From Leifsonia sp. AG29 (GTDB lineage: Bacteria > Actinomycetota > Actinomycetes > Actinomycetales > Microbacteriaceae), in assembly GCF_009765225.1 (NCBI RefSeq), contig NZ_VMSF01000001.1, positions 1,054,001 to 1,118,000 of the forward strand: DNA of 64,000 nt, read 5' to 3'. Numbering within the stretch: the first letter of the stretch is position 1; each line of letters opens with the position of its first letter. Made by a program: the position numbers and the translations under genes. Shown here piece by piece: positions 61,233-64,000 of this stretch. The notes under the pieces were generated by a model. That model did no database searches. It was not told the origin of the DNA and saw only the letters and a list, made by a program, of their open reading frames with translations.

Positions 61233-61997
61233 TCAGGAGGCCCAGCTCGCCGCCTCGCCGCCGTGCTCCTCCTCCCAGCGCCGCCGCGCCTGTCTGCGCC
61301 GCCAGGGGGACTCCTCCGGGAGGTGCATCCGGAGGGTCTCGTAGGCCATGCGCAGGCGGCGCCCGAGTCCTCGCCAGCTCGAGAACGGCCGCGCCGAGAT
61401 GCCCACCACGAGACGGTCGTCGTAGCGCACGACGACACCGGGGTCGAGGTGGAAGGCGAGGTCCAGATCGTCGTGCACGCCGGGGAGGGCGCTGTGCACG
61501 CGTCCGCGCACGTCGCGCCAGACCTCGCGGCGCATCGCGAAGTTCGAGCCGAAGATCGGCGGGTGCCCGAGCCACAGCTCCATCGACCAGAAGTAGCCGC
61601 CGATGTAGAGCACCTGGCCGAGACCCGCGACGAGCGTGTTGCCGTCGTAGAAGACACCGGGGCCGGTGAGCACGCCGATCTCCGGGGCGTCGAGGAACTC
61701 GGCCTCGATGTGCAGGAGCCAGTCGGCGGGCGGACGCGAGTCGGCGTCGAGCCGCGCGATGATGTCCCCGCCGGCCGCGTCGTACCCGGTCGCCGACGCG
61801 GCGAAGATGCCGCGCACCGGCTGGGTGACCACGCGCGCCCCGGCCGCCCGGGCCACCGCGGCGCTGTCGTCGCTGCTCCCGTTGTCGACGACCACGATCT
61901 CATCGGGCGCCCGCAGCTGGCCCGCGAGATCGGAGAGCACGCGGCGCAGCATCGCGGCATCGTCCAGGACGGGGATGACGACGCTGATGGAGGGCAT
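61233..61997 (-). CDS. GT2-family glycosyltransferase
   Basis: A 254-residue GT-A glycosyltransferase. The start SISVVIPVLDD and the nucleotide region VVDNGSSDDSA are typical, and the metal-binding DxD is in RLDADSRPP (about residue 105). No membrane helix is visible except a possible weak segment near LYIGGYFW. The C-terminal 30 residues are Arg-rich. An AGGGGG ribosome-binding site precedes the ATG. It follows the Ada/AlkA gene by 48 bases and may be cotranscribed, but no cell-envelope partner is near. Confidence 0.87.
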   Translation of the reverse strand: MPSISVVIPVLDDAAMLRRVLSDLAGQLRAPDEIVVVDNGSSDDSAAVARAAGARVVTQPVRGIFAASATGYDAAGGDIIARLDADSRPPADWLLHIEAEFLDAPEIGVLTGPGVFYDGNTLVAGLGQVLYIGGYFWSMELWLGHPPIFGSNFAMRREVWRDVRGRVHSALPGVHDDLDLAFHLDPGVVVRYDDRLVVGISARPFSSWRGLGRRLRMAYETLRMHLPEESPWRRRQARRRWEEEHGGEAASWAS

Positions 61998-62045
61998 GCG
62001 GCGTCCCCCTCTCGAGCGTCGGTGGCAGCGGCTCCGGCTGCGATC

Positions 62046-63527
62046 CTACGCCGCGGCCGCAGCCCAGAGGTGCATCCCGGCGTAGCTGCGCCACGGCGCC
62101 CAGTGCGCGCCGTACGCAGCGAGTTCGCGAGGCTCGGCCGGCAGGCCCAGCCGTCGCGCGCCCTGTCGGAGGGCCAGGTCGCCGGTGAGGAGAACGTCGG
62201 GTGCGCCGAGCACCCGCATCGCCACGTAGCCCGCCGTCCACGGGCCGATGCCCGGGAGGGCGAGCAGTCGCCGCTCGAGCTCCCCACGCGACTCGCCGAC
62301 GTCGAGGACCAGCGAGCCGTCGGCGAGCGCCCGGGCCGCGCCGACCACGGCCTCCGTGCGCCGCACCGGTCCGCGCAGGATCTCCCGGCCGCGCTCGGCG
62401 ATCGCGGCGGCCGTGGGGAAGAGGCGGGTGAACCCGTCCAGCTCGACCCTCTCGCCCAGCGCCTCCGTCAGACGGCCGAGGGCCGTACGGGCGGCGGACA
62501 CCGAGACCTGCTGGCCGATGAGGGCCCGGAACAGGATCTCGTGCGGGTCGACCGCGCCGGGGACGCGCAGCCCGGGTGTGGCGGCGACGCCCGTCGCGAG
62601 CGCCGGATCGGCGGCGAGCGCCTCGTCGATCGCCGCCGCGTCGGCGTCGAGATCGAGCAGTCGCCGGACCCGGGCGACCAGCGGGGCCAGGTCGGCGACG
62701 TCGGCGAGTGTGGTCGTGCACTCCACCGCGGGGGAGGCGGAGCTGCCGGAGAGCGAGAGACGGACGCTCGCCGGTCCGTGCGGCAGCCTGAGGACGCGGG
62801 CGTAGCCGTCCGGTCCACCCGATTCGACGCCGGCGACGGCCCGGGCGCCGAGGAACGCGAGGACGGAAGCGCCGGCGAAGGGCGCGCGGGCGGGGAGGCG
62901 CAGGCTGAGCGTCACGCCCTTGTCACCGCTGATGCTCGCCGGCCGGGCGCCGCGTGCCGCCGCGCGGATGGCGCTCGGCGACAGCCGGTACACCTCCGCC
63001 ACCGTCTCGTTGAACTGCCGGACGCTCGAGAATCCGGCAGCGAAGGCGACATCCGTGATCGGGAGGTCGGTGCCCGTCAGGAGGAGGCGCGCGGTCTGGG
63101 CGCGGTGCGCCCGCGCGAGCGCCAGCGGCCCGGCACCCAGTTCCGCCGTCAGGACGCGCCCGAGATGGCGCGGTGTGTAGCCGAGGCGTCGCGCGAGGCC
63201 GGGGACCCCCTCCCGTTCGACGGTCCCGTCGCCGATGAGCCGCATCGCGCGGGCGGCCAGATCGTCCCGCGTGTTCCACTCGGGCGACCCCGGGACGGCG
63301 TCGGGGAGGCAGCGCTTGCAGGCCCTCAGGCCCGCCTCGTGCGCCGCCGCGGCCGTGAGGTAGAAGGTGACGTTGTCGGGCTTGGGTGTGACGGCCGGGC
63401 AGGATGGACGGCAGTAGATGCCTGTGGAGTGCACGCCCGTGATGAACTGGCCGTCGAACCGAGCGTCCTTCGCGCTCATGGCCCGGTAGCGCTCGGCGAA
63501 GACCGGGTCGGAGAGCTTGTTCGGCAT
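62046..63527 (-). CDS. Ada-AlkA fusion: adaptive response regulator/3-methyladenine DNA glycosylase
   Basis: A 493-residue repair protein in three parts. Residues 1-75: the Ada zinc domain with YCRPSCP and CKRC ligands, the Cys that accepts a methyl group from phosphotriesters. Residues 85-185: an AraC-type HTH region ([16 protein letters not shown] and [17 protein letters not shown]). Residues 200-493: AlkA with the HhH motif [15 protein letters not shown] and the catalytic Asp in [10 protein letters not shown]. The O6-alkylguanine transferase domain is absent. Start set to the ATG at 63527 because a longer reading adds a non-conserved head. It should be induced by methylation damage. Confidence 0.9.
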   Translation of the reverse strand: MPNKLSDPVFAERYRAMSAKDARFDGQFITGVHSTGIYCRPSCPAVTPKPDNVTFYLTAAAAHEAGLRACKRCLPDAVPGSPEWNTRDDLAARAMRLIGDGTVEREGVPGLARRLGYTPRHLGRVLTAELGAGPLALARAHRAQTARLLLTGTDLPITDVAFAAGFSSVRQFNETVAEVYRLSPSAIRAAARGARPASISGDKGVTLSLRLPARAPFAGASVLAFLGARAVAGVESGGPDGYARVLRLPHGPASVRLSLSGSSASPAVECTTTLADVADLAPLVARVRRLLDLDADAAAIDEALAADPALATGVAATPGLRVPGAVDPHEILFRALIGQQVSVSAARTALGRLTEALGERVELDGFTRLFPTAAAIAERGREILRGPVRRTEAVVGAARALADGSLVLDVGESRGELERRLLALPGIGPWTAGYVAMRVLGAPDVLLTGDLALRQGARRLGLPAEPRELAAYGAHWAPWRSYAGMHLWAAAAA

Positions 63528-63627
63528 GACTCCAGCCTCGCACGGGGGACCCCCGTGCGATAGCGGAAATCGGACATCGGCGCTGCGTGCGACGGAGTCC
63601 GCAGGCGTCACCGGGCTCGCGCCTCGC

Positions 63628-63633
63628 TAGCCT
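63628..63633 (+). promoter_or_regulatory. Leaderless -10 element of the FAD-linked oxidase gene
   Basis: TAGCCT, 6 bases before the ATG at 63640. Confidence 0.55.
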
Positions 63634-63639
63634 GACGAC

Positions 63640-64000
63640 ATGGATGTTCTCGACTGGCTCACGGCCGCTCTCGGCGAGGATGTCGTGGCGGCGGGGGTCC
63701 TCTCCACCGATCCGGCGCTGCTCGACGCGTCCCGAGGCGACCGCTCCGGGTGGAGAGCCGACGGCGAACCCCGCGCGATTGTCTTCGCCGCCTCGGTGGA
63801 GCACGTGCAGGCGACGCTGCGCGCCGCGAGCGAGTTCCGCGTCCCGGTGGTGCCGCGGGGCGCGGGCACGGGCCTCGCCGGGGGAGCGGGCGGCACCTCC
63901 GGGTCGATCGTGCTGGACGTGAGCCGCATGGACCGCATCCTCGAGATCGTCCCGGAGGATCAGCTCGCCGTGGTGCAGCCGGGCGTCATCAACAGCGACC
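63640..64000 (+). CDS. FAD-linked oxidase/glycolate oxidase GlcD-type (3' partial)
   Basis: The window ends inside this gene; about 120 codons are visible. The FAD (PCMH) domain is recognisable from VVPRGAGTGLAGGAGG, which follows FRVPV, then DVSRMDRILEI and VVQPGVINSD. This is typical of GlcD/D-lactate dehydrogenase-type enzymes that oxidise 2-hydroxy acids. The partner domains lie beyond the window. It is divergent from the Ada/AlkA gene. Confidence 0.85.
   Translation, partial: MDVLDWLTAALGEDVVAAGVLSTDPALLDASRGDRSGWRADGEPRAIVFAASVEHVQATLRAASEFRVPVVPRGAGTGLAGGAGGTSGSIVLDVSRMDRILEIVPEDQLAVVQPGVINSD

Noticed and set aside
59331..63563. A 1410-codon plus-strand open frame.
   Set aside because: Shadow of five minus-strand genes; no recognisable domain or promoter.
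1..64000. tRNA, rRNA, CRISPR array, insertion sequence, integrase or phage genes.
   Set aside because: No cloverleaf, spaced repeat series, transposase or integrase motif was found on reading both strands; computational scans (tRNAscan, Infernal, CRISPR finder) would be decisive.

Overview
The window is one contiguous, very GC-rich bacterial chromosome segment. Gene content, dense packing with ATGA/GTGA overlaps, frequent GTG starts and the infB-rbfA-truB-ribF order point to a high-GC actinobacterium, most likely family Microbacteriaceae (Leifsonia-like; this is inferred from gene families, no search was run). I see no rRNA, tRNA, CRISPR array, insertion sequence, integrase or prophage, and no gene-free stretch over about 170 bases.

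Layout: 1-2.7 kb holds the end of infB and rbfA. 2.7-7.2 kb holds a YciI-like protein, panE-mutY and a divergent TetR/drug-efflux pair with two operator copies. 7.2-11.2 kb runs truB, two small membrane proteins, ribF and an MFS gene. 11.2-16.7 kb is a deoxyribose/nucleoside catabolic locus: a ROK kinase divergent from a SorC/DeoR-type regulator, then deoC, an aldehyde dehydrogenase and a truncated, apparently catalytically dead dehydrogenase paralogue. 16.8-22.0 kb is a copper locus: csoR with a macro-domain protein and an M20 peptidase on one strand, copZ-copA on the other, with a palindromic CsoR-type operator between them. 22.1-31.7 kb is mixed housekeeping and unknowns: RbsD/FucU, an orphan SNF2 ATPase, CYTH, 6-phosphofructokinase, quinone reductase, an FMN-dependent hydroxy-acid oxidase, and a divergent pair made of a LysR effector domain without a DNA-binding domain and a DUF5997 protein.

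32-36 kb holds a KimA-like permease and a zinc-cysteine SDR. 35.9-47.4 kb is a molybdenum island: a cytoplasmic sulfite-oxidase-fold enzyme with its flavin reductase and a small zinc-ribbon protein, moaA-moaD, modABC with an HTH-Mop regulator, moaE, a moaC-moaB fusion, moeA, moeB-rhodanese and a membrane/Tat sulfite-oxidase-fold enzyme. Both Mo enzymes are of the fold that uses Mo-MPT without a nucleotide, and no mobA is present. 47.5-64 kb holds a Ski2-like helicase, a DUF2071 protein, a Pit phosphate transporter behind a PHO-box-like repeat, a divergent pair of nucleobase permeases, trmB, an aldehyde dehydrogenase, aspA, a hydrolase, a FAH-family protein, a glycosyltransferase, an Ada/AlkA repair fusion and the start of a FAD-linked oxidase.

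The strongest window-wide signal is transcriptional: about 25 first-in-operon genes have a TANNNT-like -10 hexamer ending 6 (range 6-8) bases before the start codon, which predicts leaderless mRNAs. Genes with a Shine-Dalgarno sequence are mostly internal to operons or a minority of lead genes (pfkA, aspA, pit, SNF2, uraA-type permease). The best candidates for undescribed biology are the LysR-domain/DUF5997 pair, the deoC-linked pseudo-dehydrogenase, the macro-domain gene coupled to csoR, and the sulfite-oxidase-fold/reductase/DUF6510 operon.
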